Source: Patagioenas fasciata (taxonomy: Eukaryota > Chordata > Aves > Columbiformes > Columbidae). From it: a DNA stretch of 64,000 bases. The translations under genes were made by a program, and so were the position numbers. The notes under the pieces are model-generated. The model worked only from the letters and a program-made list of their open reading frames with translations, did no database searches and had not been told where the DNA came from. Shown here in pieces: positions 13,495-25,500 of the stretch. The DNA lies in NCBI RefSeq assembly GCF_037038585.1, contig NC_092521.1:71228898-71292897 (forward strand). Direction: 5' to 3'. Within the stretch, counting starts at the first letter, position 1, and each line of letters starts with the position of its first letter.

Positions 13495-16400
13495 TGCTTT
13501 ATAAAGCTTTATTGCAAGATGTGTTTACATAATGCTGTAGAGGTGAGCTTTTTAACTACTTATATCAAGAAATTTTGGACACAGGTCTGTGGTCAGTTTG
13601 CCATATTGACCCTGCATGGCACAGAAAACAAACAAAAAATAAGTGTGGTTGCATCTTTCCAGACAGCAAAGTGGGGAGAGTGGGGGGAGAAGAGGCAGAT
13701 AAGGGGTCTGTTAAAAATAAAATCCCCCTGGTTTAACACTATATGTGACAAAACTTCTGAAGGATCAATACAAACGGTAGGTGAGCTTCATGTGTTATAA
13801 AATCTTAAAGAGTAATTCAAGTTCTTTATGAAGTAGAACTGAGAAACAAAAATGTGGTTTCACGGACAATTAAATTTAACATTAAAAAAAAATCACCTAA
13901 AATGAGAAAACAACAAACAAAAACTCAACCCAAAAGACCTGTAGATAATATCTCTGACCATGCATGGCTTGTTTTTTAAATTACAATTCACAGAATAACA
14001 CTGCTGGAAAGCCTATTTTACACTATGCTACACAGAACACGAAAAACCATGAGTAGTGACATTTACACAATTTTACAGTATTTCTCCTCCGTCTAGGAAA
14101 CATGCCCTTTTCTACTTTACATTTTTTTTACAATTCCCAGCTCACAAAAAAAGGACACTATACGCACAAAGACAGTCTTTAAAAAGGAGAAATGCATCTG
14201 ATGCTACAAATAAACCTTTTATTTCACAGAAGCCTCTGTATTAGATAGTGATTAAACAAAATATATCTCTATCTGCCACTCAATGTGAAACGGACTAATT
14301 AGAAATGATTTTTTTCTTTTTTTTTTCCTTTTTTTTTGCATAAACATAGAACTATACAACATCTCTGAAACTCCTTGCATTACTCGCTATGTAACTATTA
14401 AACTGCTTGCCAAAAACCTCTTGGGATTGCATCTGAAATGCCAACTGAGCCAGTTGCTGCCCCAGTCAAAAAGAAGGAAGGTAAACCTCACACGTTGTTT
14501 GAGTGTTTGCAAATACTTTTCAACAGTTACCTATAACCAAACAATTTCTGTTTCAAAAATGCTCCAGTTTATTTTCTTTCAGAGCCTGTAAGTACCTGGC
14601 AGTTTTCCCTGTGGAGGAATATCAGCGGTCGTAGCCTTACAGCTTAGGAAAGGGTTTCTTGCGTCTGGATGCTGGAGACGTGGAGCCATGGCCCAAACAC
14701 AGAGCAGGGTCAAGCCCTGCGCTCTGCACGCATGAAAACCAGGCCCGAAGGCAATGAGAGGAGCGGTACATGTGTACCGAGCAAACAGGAGTGACAAAGA
14801 CAGAGGGGAATACGCTTGTGCTTCTGTCTGACACCACGTCCCTATATGTCCTTTAGATAAAGGTGGGCAGTGTGTACATCTGTCTGCGGGTTGTAGCAGG
14901 AGGATAAAGGATGTGAAACCAGTAGGCTGCCACCTTGCCCCCCTTTCATCTCAGTAAAATCAGACTGTTGTAAAAATAAACACCACAGAGCGTGCATGCA
15001 CCTGGATCCAGACTACTACCTTCAGCCAAAGGGTTTCTGAAGCATTTCGGACAGACACTGGTTGTTGTTACACTACTGGGGACACTGGTGTAGGGCACAC
15101 CCCTGAGGAAGGGAACCATTCACTGCACCTATGGTAGCATCACGCCCCTTAGGTTTGCAGCAGTTGTTGCATTTCTCGCTTGTGACTTTTCAATGGCTTT
15201 TAGTATTCGCCAGGGTATGTTTAGAGCGCAGCACACTGGGGATTTAAGGTGCTGTCCTGCCATGTTATCGAGTACCTTGAGGGGGAACGGAGTGCCGTGC
15301 AGGAGGCCCTTGCTGTTCAGTCACATCAAGACTCTGATTCCAAATTTCTGTTAAATTGGAGCATGACCTCTTATCTAGATATTCACATGTGACTTTCTAT
15401 TAAGCTAAAGCCAAAGTCTTGACTGTCTACAAATCTGATGCCTTATTTTGCTGACAGAATCAATCACTACAGAGATTTACAATAAAAGGGGGTCAGAAGA
15501 GAAAAAGAAATGTATTTTGAAAACTGCTTTTGACGCTGTTTCCAGTATTTATCAGAGCAAGAAAGACCCTCACTAAATCACCATTTTTTGTTGATTTTGG
15601 ATTATGGACAGGGACCTATCAAACAGAAGGGTCACACGTAGCAGCCAAGGGGCTATAAAACATCTGGAATCCATGAGCCTGGTGCCTGGCCTTACTGAAA
15701 GGTGTAGAGTGATGAATTTGATTTTTGTGAGGGATCTTTCACTCTCAGCTGTGGCACACAGCAGTCCCTGGGGCCGTTTCTTCACCGCAGCTACATAACT
15801 GCTACTGCAAATTACTCCTCAGCTGGGAGCGAGGGAATATCAAGTATTTGTATGCAGTCTGCTTTTAAACACCGAGGGAGATGAAAGGAAAATAGGATAG
15901 CTTCTTTTTGGCAGCCATTTCATATGCTAAAGTCTACCTCAACATCCAAATCAGGAAGGCATTACGGTGGCAGACAGACAAGTTATTGGCAGCAGATGGG
16001 TGCCCAAATGAACACCAGCAGCGACTCTGAGAGCTTGGTGGAGACAGAAAACTCTGGGCACTACATTTGCAGCTGACAGGTACTACGAGAAAGAAGAGAG
16101 GTAGCTATTACGGCTTGAAGTGTTTAAAAAACAGCCTTCATGGATCTTTAAGTGAGAAATGGGAACATGCGTTACTACATCGTGTTTCCAAGACCTTTAT
16201 ATTTGTTGCAAAAACAATCCATATCTCACACATTTTAAAACAACTGTTACATACTTATGGTGGGCTCTTTTCATGGTGGAGGGGCAGGCAGCACCCCAAA
16301 TCATGAAGGTTACAACCTGATTAGACAGACTGACAAAAGCATGCAAATATAACCAATTCCTCCATTTCATGTGGAATCCTCTAGTTAGATGAAAGGGAAC

Positions 16401-19400
16401 AAATGTTACTCCCACAACCAGGACGTGCTAGCAGACTCTGGAGGAAATACTGACACCTTACAGATTAGCACATTGGGCCGCTGGCCATTTTTATCATGAA
16501 TCAAAATGGAAATATTTTCTGTAGTTATTGCATTGTTACTGTGTTTGATGATCTTGTTGCAATACACACTGAGGAGAGTGGAATTAATCTTACCGCGTAT
16601 ACTACCGCATAACAAGACCAAGTTATCCTTCAGAAAAATTTGTATCAGTTTTACAGATAGAGAGCAGGAACTTAGGCAAAAATACAGAAAAACAAACTTA
16701 ATGGAAAAATGGACAAGGAAGAATATGCTTCACATGTAAGATACTTGCATCCAAAGAATCTGAAAGAAACCAGCTTTTTTTCCTGAACTTTTCCTAACCC
16801 CATTCCCCTTATTTAATTTTCTCCTCGGTAAGGAGTATATGAAGTTTTTGCACAATTTCTGTACAATTCCTGGAAAACACATATGCCCAACTGTTAGTAA
16901 TTCATCAGCTATGTTATGCTTCAGACACAGATGCTGCACTATGTCTAGATGAAACACAAATTTGTTTCCTGTTAGCAAGTGGTCATCAACAGCCACCTAC
17001 TTTGCACATTTAATATATTTTAATTAAAATATTCAGTTTTAAAAACTTATTTGATTTTCTCTTTCCAATCAAATATAGGACATCTGTTAATGTAAATGCA
17101 TTTTGTTACATTTTGGTTTCTTTTATCACTTAACCAGTATAACAGTTCAACATAATAATTACATTCAAGGTGTCTTCCTCTTGTTTCAGACCTCCAAGAC
17201 CTGCACAAACCCCCAATACCTTCTTTGTTCTAAGCATCCTTAAGAGAGATTTTGAAGTCCATAATGGTAAGCAGCACATAAACATCCACTTTAAAATCCA
17301 GATGCTTGTAGGTCTTGCTTATTTTACAGTGAGATTAATTATATGCCACTTCTTTCTGTTTCCTAACTAGCTTCCTCCTTTTCCTAGCCTTCAAATACAC
17401 AACCCATTTTATTAATTACACGACTGCTGCCTTCTGCCTACTTGTACAATTGACTTTTTAACAAGCTGAGGGGAAAAGCAGATCAAACTCAATGCTGTCC
17501 TTAAGAATCTTTGCTCACTAGTGACTTTTACCCATGGCCTTTGACAGGAGAAGATCCAAGGCAATAGTAAATAAAGAACGAAGTGTTACAATCAAAAGAA
17601 GGACAGCACAGACAGGATATTCCACCACAGATCTCACTGCAGTGTTGTCAGCTATCTGGTTCTCTCAGCACTTGGATGCTCTGCTTAATGCAAAGTCATG
17701 GATGACCAAGGTTTCAAAGGTTTATTGTGTTTGGTTCAACTATCCTGAACAATTCTTCAGCAATTATCCTGTCCTTAATGAGAGCCGAGTAGAATAACTT
17801 GTTGGCATACCTGACCTAGCTTGGGTGCCAGAAGCAACATAGCTATGGCACTAGGAGCCCAGCAGAGACTATTCATTAATCCTATTTCTCAAGTGTGTTT
17901 TGCAGCCAAAACTAAACCCAGATAACTAGCTACTCTACTTAACTAGCTCCCCAGTTAACTAGCTTGAAGGAAGCCCCAGTTGTTACTGCTGTGCAGACAC
18001 ACCCTTAATAATAGAGGCTAAGGCAATGGAAAGAGATAATTTTGTGCATCCTTGAGGATCAACGGGTCATATACAGACTTTGGCTTAAATAGTTCCCTTT
18101 TATGTTATTGTTATTTGAAGTTCTCAACAAAACGCTTCAGCACTGGCCAGGGTGACTGTGTTCAATTGATCTTCACTGCTGTGCATGTCCTGCACTTAAA
18201 GGCAGATGAGTTCACTAAAGGTTCTTCAAACGCACATGCTGAGGGCAGTTATAAAAGTCGGCTATAAAACAGCGAGATAAGGGCAAACATATTGAAGTGT
18301 TCACTGTGGTACCCTCTCTACTTGCATCAAGGATAATCACAAAAAAAGAGTAAAAAACAGCAAAACCACAGCAGGCTTTTAGCAGGGCCATTTCATATTC
18401 AGATCCAATAATTTTAAATAAAATCACCACCACATTATCTTGCAGCAGAGAAAAGCAGCATGAAGGGCACAGGCAAGTGAAGAAAACTTCTTGATCTTAG
18501 CATCTGAATGCACTTATTGAGTATGTAAAATTGTTGGCATAGATCTCTTTGAAACTGTACAAATGCACAGTACAGCCATAGCTCAATAAGAGGGAGGTAT
18601 TCTGTGTCCTCTCCTCTATGCGCATGCTGCTATGTACAGTATGAGTGTGTATTAATACACATGAATTCAGGATCCTAAACTCTTCATTTGTACTGCAGGC
18701 CATCTCCTGCCCCATAGGGTGAATCCCATTGAATAACATCGAGTCCCTACAAAAATACATTCTTTTCCTCCTGTCCAGGTGGAATGGAAAGCCCCCAGAG
18801 CGAAAATCATGGTCTGGCCAGCTTCAGCAGAAGCACGATGTCAAACCATGACTGCATGTGCATAGATACACACACATGTCCACACATTCATTCTGTACAT
18901 ATACAAAGGTACACATACATTTTTACATTCTTTGGTGGTAAAATAATAATTAAAAAATCCCAAACAAACCACAGGGTTGCACAGACTGTGCATCTTTGCT
19001 TAACGAATCTGCTTCAGGAAAATTTGGGTCGCTGTAACAGGAGTTATTTTGCCTCTTTAAGGACTGTTCCTTGCATTGACAAAATGCCATACATTTACAA
19101 TGACTAAAACAGGGCAAAAGGAAAGCCAACGTAAACACAGTTCACGTGACAGATAACTTGGAGAGAGTCCCCTCCTACCCACATCAACACACCATGAGAG
19201 AAGCAGCCATATGCTTTCACCTACAAGCACTCAAACGCTTCCTCAGTCACTGTCCCAATGTCATGCTGAGCTGCGGCCCACCCTTCTTCTGCCCTGGCTG
19301 TGGGGTTTCGCTTTTTGTTGTTTATTAAAAATCGAACTATCAGAGGATGGGATGTTGGGAGCAGCAGAGGAGGCTGGCAGGTCAATGCCACACCAAAGGG

Positions 19401-19455
19401 TTGTCAGCCTGTGTGCTTCAGATGAATGGTTCTTCTCGTCGCCACCTCTAGGATG
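13495..19455 (-). other. FHOD3: Probable FHOD3 3' UTR (extent uncertain)
   Basis: Downstream of the TGA no further coding exon is recognisable for 6 kb, and the region lacks obvious CR1 copies. Minus-strand AATAAA hexamers occur at 19321-19326, 17408-17413, 14568-14573, 14218-14223 and 13508-13513. The last has the best context: a CA about 12 nt on and a GU-rich stretch after it. The nearest one, 130 nt past the stop, has no GU-rich downstream element. A long UTR ending near 13495 is therefore my preferred model, but a shorter form ending near 19300 cannot be excluded. The region holds a U-rich tract at 14309-14337 (plus-strand T) and a slightly GC-richer part at 14.6-15.3 kb. Confidence 0.4.
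13508..13513 (-). terminator. FHOD3: Candidate FHOD3 poly(A) signal (AATAAA)
   Basis: The minus strand reads cttgcAATAAAgctttataaa, then gcactgactgag and a GU-rich stretch (ggttctgattttgttg). The hexamer, the CA cleavage position and the downstream GU-rich element are spaced as in a normal vertebrate polyadenylation site. Whether it is used is inferred. Confidence 0.5.
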
Positions 19456-19538
19456 TCAAACCTGCATCTCGGAGGTGCTGATGAGGCCCAGTGCTTTGGC
19501 TTCTTCTGGTGTCAGTCCGCTCTTTAGTGTCCTTCTCA
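19456..19538 (-). CDS. FHOD3: FHOD3 last coding exon with stop codon (residues 403-429)
   Basis: This is 83 nt of coding sequence. Two bases complete the split leucine, then [18 protein letters not shown] and the C-terminus ISTSEMQV, followed by TGA at 19456-19458. Thr406 in LRRT is the third member of the ROCK-site cluster; the spacing S-x5-S-x3-T agrees with the described FHOD cluster. The acceptor is ccatccag before TG. The same genomic stretch is open on the plus strand (19211-19795), but this is an antisense shadow. The exon continues into 3' UTR. Confidence 0.96.
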
Positions 19539-22500
19539 CTGGATGGCCATCAATTCCAAAAGCAGGAAAAACAAAACAAAGAAAATGCAAACAATTAGAA
19601 GCGATAATGACACAAGACTTTCCGCTGAAAAAAACCCCTTTTACCATGCAGGCTGAGTCAAATCAAAAGTTCCTATGTACTCAGGGCCTTGAGTTCAGAA
19701 ATACTGAGTATTGTCCTATGCCAAATTCAAGGGAGTATCAAGTACCCAGCAACTCCAAAGAGTCTGGCAAAAAGACATTTGTCATTCACATTTAGCCTTT
19801 TAAGGAAAAATACCACAGCATTTAAAGATTTTTTTTCTCTGAAATTGTGTCATTTGATTTTCTGTACACAGAAAGTATAATCTGCCCTATTATTTTATAA
19901 AGATTTTTTAAAATAGCTTTTGGATCTTTATAGGGCTCAATTTAATTTATCAGTATTAAACCCTATGTGACCCTTTAAAGGTGTAAAAAAAACCCCAAAA
20001 GGTTAAAAGATTAAAAATGTGACTATTTCATAGTCTATTCAAATCATTAAAACTATTGTTCTCATACACAGTCCCTTTTCTTTTGTAGTATTCTCCCATC
20101 ATAGCCCCATTTGTGTAATCTTTGCCATTAGTAGTCTGTGGCATTTTAGTTGAATTGAAATAATAAATCTAGGCACAAATCTTGTTTCTGAATTTTCTAT
20201 GAAGTGTTCTGAACAGTAGCCCCAACATAAAACTTTTAAAATTTGTGATTGCCTTTTTTATTCAGGAACAAGTGACTATGTGACTGCACACATTGAGCAT
20301 TAGTGTCCTCCTGTTATTCCTGGTGCCATAATTTTCAGGAGAATGTGCTTTAGTTCAAGATACAAATGGGGTGTTCACTCCACACCTTGATGTTCTTCAA
20401 GTACAAAATGAACATTCAGAAGTTTAAGCTGCATGCAAAGCATAAACAATGACTTTATGCTGAACAAAATATATCCAGAGCCCCAAAATAATAAAGTCTA
20501 GAGGAAATTCTTTGGAGTCTAGAGGAAACAACTACAGAGAGAGGTTAAGGACTTCTTGCATTGCTATCATCTAGCAAAATTAAGACTTCTAACTTATTAA
20601 GATATCCAGCCCATGTAACTGAAACTGCTTGGTCACATCCAATGGTCTAGCAGGAGTGAGAGGAGAGAATGGATCGATATAGAAAACAAGAGGATAAAAA
20701 AAATGGGGAAATATGGTGTAGTTGAACATTTGATACCATGCAGGTAGGACAAATGTGATTTCTGTTTGATCGTCAAACTGCTTTCATCAGTTACTAAGGT
20801 TAATCAAATGAGCTGGGAGTGCCACAGGTCTAATTGTTCCTCCATTATCAAATCCTTACTTGAAAGTTTTTCTTCGAGGCTCTGTTCTTCCTCCTACAGT
20901 TTTTGCATACTTATTAAACACCACTAAGGAGTCTGTGTGGTAGCCTCTTATGATATCCACTTTTTCCTACAACACCAATCAGCAACATCTTCCAAGTTCA
21001 ACAATGCTTAGCTTAAAGCAGTACAAGGTTAAATGCAACTGATAAAGCTACAATTAAGAAAGACTAAAAGGTCTGTCTTAAAATGCTTTGGTCTCAATGG
21101 TGCAGAATACCCAACATGGGCTTTCGAGTTAGTCCTCATCACTAGCACCCTTTTGTACTTTTCAGATTTGATATCCAAATGTCCACGGTGAAAAATGTTA
21201 ATTTCTAGACATAAGCTAACAAATACCTTAGGATCTTAAGGTCTCATTGAATCACTCGGTGCTTATTTCTATATAAAAATGAAGTATATGTCAGGAGTGA
21301 AAGAACAAATACAAGAAAGCTGCAGAACATTTCTGTCTCATTAAAAGCAAAGACTTCCACGTGCAGTTCACCTACTTCCCGCCTGTGCTGCCTCTCCCCT
21401 GTACCCTCTATAACATGCAGCCAAATGCAGACAATAGCTAGCTTGGCCACAAAACAGTAGCGTCATGTTAACATAGACGAATACAAATGATTTTCAGAAG
21501 AGCTTATCGGAGACCAGCCAAAAGTCTCTGTCACTAGGCTCAAAGTTGGATTGGACATTGCTCCCTAAGAGAGTATTCCTCCTCTGTGAACATGAATTAC
21601 CCACAGCAGTTATACTGGTGAACCAAGGAAACTGTCAACCATTAGAGAAAAAACATGCATACAGAAGACCGAACTTTCACAGGATGGCTGTCGAGACATT
21701 ACACCTTCCCACTGAAGGCAAAAGTGAACTGGGAAACTGAATGCAGGCCAAATTTCCACACTTTAGACACTTTTGCAGAAATGTCAACCCAAATGTATTT
21801 ATGACTGCTCTCACACATACCCCCAACTCCCTCAGGCCATGATCACTCATATTTGCAAATTAAGCACAATAACCACTGTAAAACAAAGCAATTTTTCTTA
21901 TCAGATGGTAAAACAGGAAGTCTGAGGGAACAATAAATTGTTATTCCTGTTTGTAAACAATTAATTAGGCTGAGGTGCTTCGGTAACGCTGGTCATGTAC
22001 TGGAATAAGCAAAATTCTGGTTTTAGTTATGACAATGTAAATCTAGAGTAACATTCTTTTGGTCAGTTCAATTACTACTGCACAAACAACTGGGGCTGAG
22101 ACTCTGTCTAACAAGTGAAAGGGAAACAACTTCCACCAAGCGGAATACAGTTGCTTAAAACCCTCCATCAGCCTGAGTTACAGGATTATTAGTTTAATAA
22201 GAAAAGCCAAATGGTTTTACAATAACATATAGGTCTCTTTGAAGAAAATTGCAGGATTTTATATTCAGAAGTCATAACTGGCAGTTAAAATACCATGGTA
22301 GAAACTATCTTCATATAAAAACAAAGATAAAAACCAAGGAGTCTTGTTTATATAAGCAAGATTTATCTCTGAATCTCCAGATACCTACCTGTCAAACATA
22401 CTAAGGACCTCGTGTATAACCCTCAGATGACTCAAAAAAAGAAATAGTTTATGCACCATGTGACTAGGACAAGTGCCCTGTTCTGGGTTGCTGTATGACT

Positions 22501-25500
22501 CACACAATGGAGGCCAACCCTGGGTTTGTATATTTCATGTCACTGCAGAACAAGTAGGAATGAAAATACTCTATTAATTGGTGGGACATACACAGCTGTA
22601 ATTAAATGAAACAATCTCTTTCCATCCCTCAGCTGATTGTTCTAACTTAACTCTCTTATAATACACGGGGAAGATAATTTGGATTTAAGACATTCCAGTG
22701 ATCTAAGCTTTTAAGGCCAGCAATTAGGAGTAAAGAGTTCCAAACAATGTAGGACTTTGGCAGTCATAATCAGATTGTTATGAAAATAGTTAATAAAAAG
22801 CAAAGGTGTGAACAATCTTTTCAGTGACAGAGTGGTTGCTAGAAACTGTGACGGCTGCTGACTTGTATAAACTAAGTGTGGGGGGCCAAATACTGCAAAC
22901 TACTGTGACTGCTGGCAAGATTAAAGCTGTCCACCATCAACAGGCAACAGGAGGGTAACAGCTGACAGAATCATGGTCCAGACTCAAATAACTTAATTCT
23001 TGCACCTACAATGACATAGGCCAGTCTGACAGAGATGAGTCCACTTGTAGTTTGAAGTATTTTGTACTTATGGAGATGAAAGTGGCCTGATAAAGGGTCT
23101 CTTTATAGGAAGAGCATAACTAATATGTGCAAATTACTCACAGTACATATCCGCATTTGAAGAAACAGCGGACAGATGGGGTATCAGTAGTAAAACAAGT
23201 TCCTGCCCTGCAAACCCTGCACTTGCTTGAGGACTATGGAGGCTTGTAGGTGGTGAAGCCAAGAGAAAGTTATCTACAGAAGCAGGGATTACTCTGGGAG
23301 GTGGGTGAACCTTTGTCTGGACATGCTGTTAAAAAGCTCTCCTCAGATATTGTCTCTAATATTTCCTCATAAAACACCTGGTAGGGTTCTTCCACTTTAG
23401 AGGGTCATGAACGTATTCAGTCATCAAAATTGAATGTAGAGAGATATTTTCCTTCCATGTATTACAGGCATTGAAAAATTGCATTTCTCAAACTAGATCT
23501 TCACTCTCCCCTCTTCACTGAACTCTGTCGTGTCTCTAACTGGACTAGACATAATAACTTGGCTTGCAAAGCTTTTGGCCTGCTGCAGATTACATTAAAC
23601 TGAGTTATGGAATGTATTTTGGAGGCAGTGACAATAAAAGTGAGACTTTCAAATGACCTTTAGGTTCTTTAAGCAATTTTTAAAACATTTGCTAAAGAAA
23701 CATAACGTAGAGAGAAAATAACTTTTACTCTTGTCACAAGCAAAGCCTGCTGAGATCTCATAACGAAGAAACTAAATGTTGTTTTTTCTGGGGTGAGAGG
23801 GCAAGATATTCTTTGTTAATCAGGAAATCTAGAATTTTATTTGATATCCTGGCAGAATGCATTGTGCTTATGATGAACTCAATGAATTTGACTCAGCCTG
23901 TTCGTCAAAATCTATACCAATACACAGCTCTCACAGTACACGGGGAATGTTTAAAAAAGAGTAATTCCCTAAGTGTAGCTTTGTCAGAGAATATAATTAA
24001 TTGTAGGTTAGCTGTTTTTTGAAGAGCAAAAAGCATTCCTAATTTGCCATCCCCCATATATTTTTTTTTAAAGATGCAATGAACAGTAAGGATCAGTCTG
24101 ACTGGAGCCATTTATTCTTCCATTTGCAATGGCTTTTGGCGTGTGTGTCTATATGTGTATGGATGAATAACTTGAAATGCAGAACAGATTTGAGCATTCA
24201 AGAAGTCACAGAACTAGTGTCATTCCTATTACAAAAAGATGTGTCAACCACAAAAATGTTGGTCCCAGCTGCAAAGGTAATGCAGCTGCTAGTGGCCGAC
24301 TTGGAACAAAGAAATTGCAGGTGGTTGCAAATTACACAGCCAGGACATTAGGAAGGGCAGATTATAAGAGGCAATACAGGCCAGCTCGATCACCTCATTT
24401 CATTTTATGTATCTTCGTTTTATCTCCTGTTACTTATCCACATCTAGCTTGCAGGCTCAGTCTATTTTCTCATATGTTTACATTTAATAAATTCTCTTGG
24501 ACCAATGAGTCCAGCAATAGCAATTTTCAACTCAAAAGTTCAATCCAGATGGATGTGCTCATATTCTAATATGTTAGTCTTTTTCTGCATTTGTGTATCT
24601 TTTTTAAACTATCTCTAGATGTTATACTTATGTTTAATTATGCATGTATTATTGCTTAGTACAAGTAGGCCTATCTGAACGCTCAATAAAGATACAAAAA
24701 TATGATGTGCAGAGATTTTCTCACAGGGATTTGTAGGTACATTTTTGGATTTTATCATGCACTTCCCTGAAGAAGTACAGCCAACTAAAATGCAGTCTTT
24801 GTCTGCATCAGCCACAAGGAAAGCTCCAGGAAACAACATAATATTATGTATTATTATTGCCCTGCAGCTTTGCTTTGAGTCCTGTCAGCACTTCATAGAT
24901 AGCAAAAGTCTCTCCTAACAAGAAATTCTGTAGTTCACAACTGTCTCCTGGTGTAACTTATGGTGGCTGTGACATAAAGAGCAGCCTAGCAGTAGAAAAG
25001 GACAAAGTGGCATTTTGTAAGGAAAGTTTAACTTGTGTTTCATCTCCAGGTGGCTTATGCTATAGACAATAAAAAGTAACATGGCTTTAGAGAATCTGGG
25101 CTTCATGAAGAACACATTGTTTTTAAAGTAATATTTAACATGTAGTTTAAACTGTTAAAGTTGAATTAAGTAGGTTTGTGACTTCATATATTTCACAGAT
25201 CATCATTTACATCAAGGGTGTCGCACTCATTTTCATGTAGGAGTAGTTGCATCTATACAGTCCTAAAATTACATTCGGCCCTTTGAAGGCAACCGCGAGG
25301 CTGATGTGGCCCCCAGGGAAAATGAGTTAGACACCCCTGACTTATATCGTTCCAACAGTAAAACAGAAAAGAAAGACATAACTCCTTCCCTGAAAACGTT
25401 TCATGGCAAACCCCCCCTAATTTTTAGGACTTCTGTGAATGCCACTGTAAAAAGTTACCACTAAAAGCAATCCTGCTGCCATCCCTTTTACCACTTCTGT

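Noticed and set aside
19211..19795. 194-codon plus-strand ORF, the longest in the window
   Set aside because: It overlaps the last FHOD3 coding exon and its acceptor in antisense. The minus-strand frame has clear family identity, so this one is a shadow.
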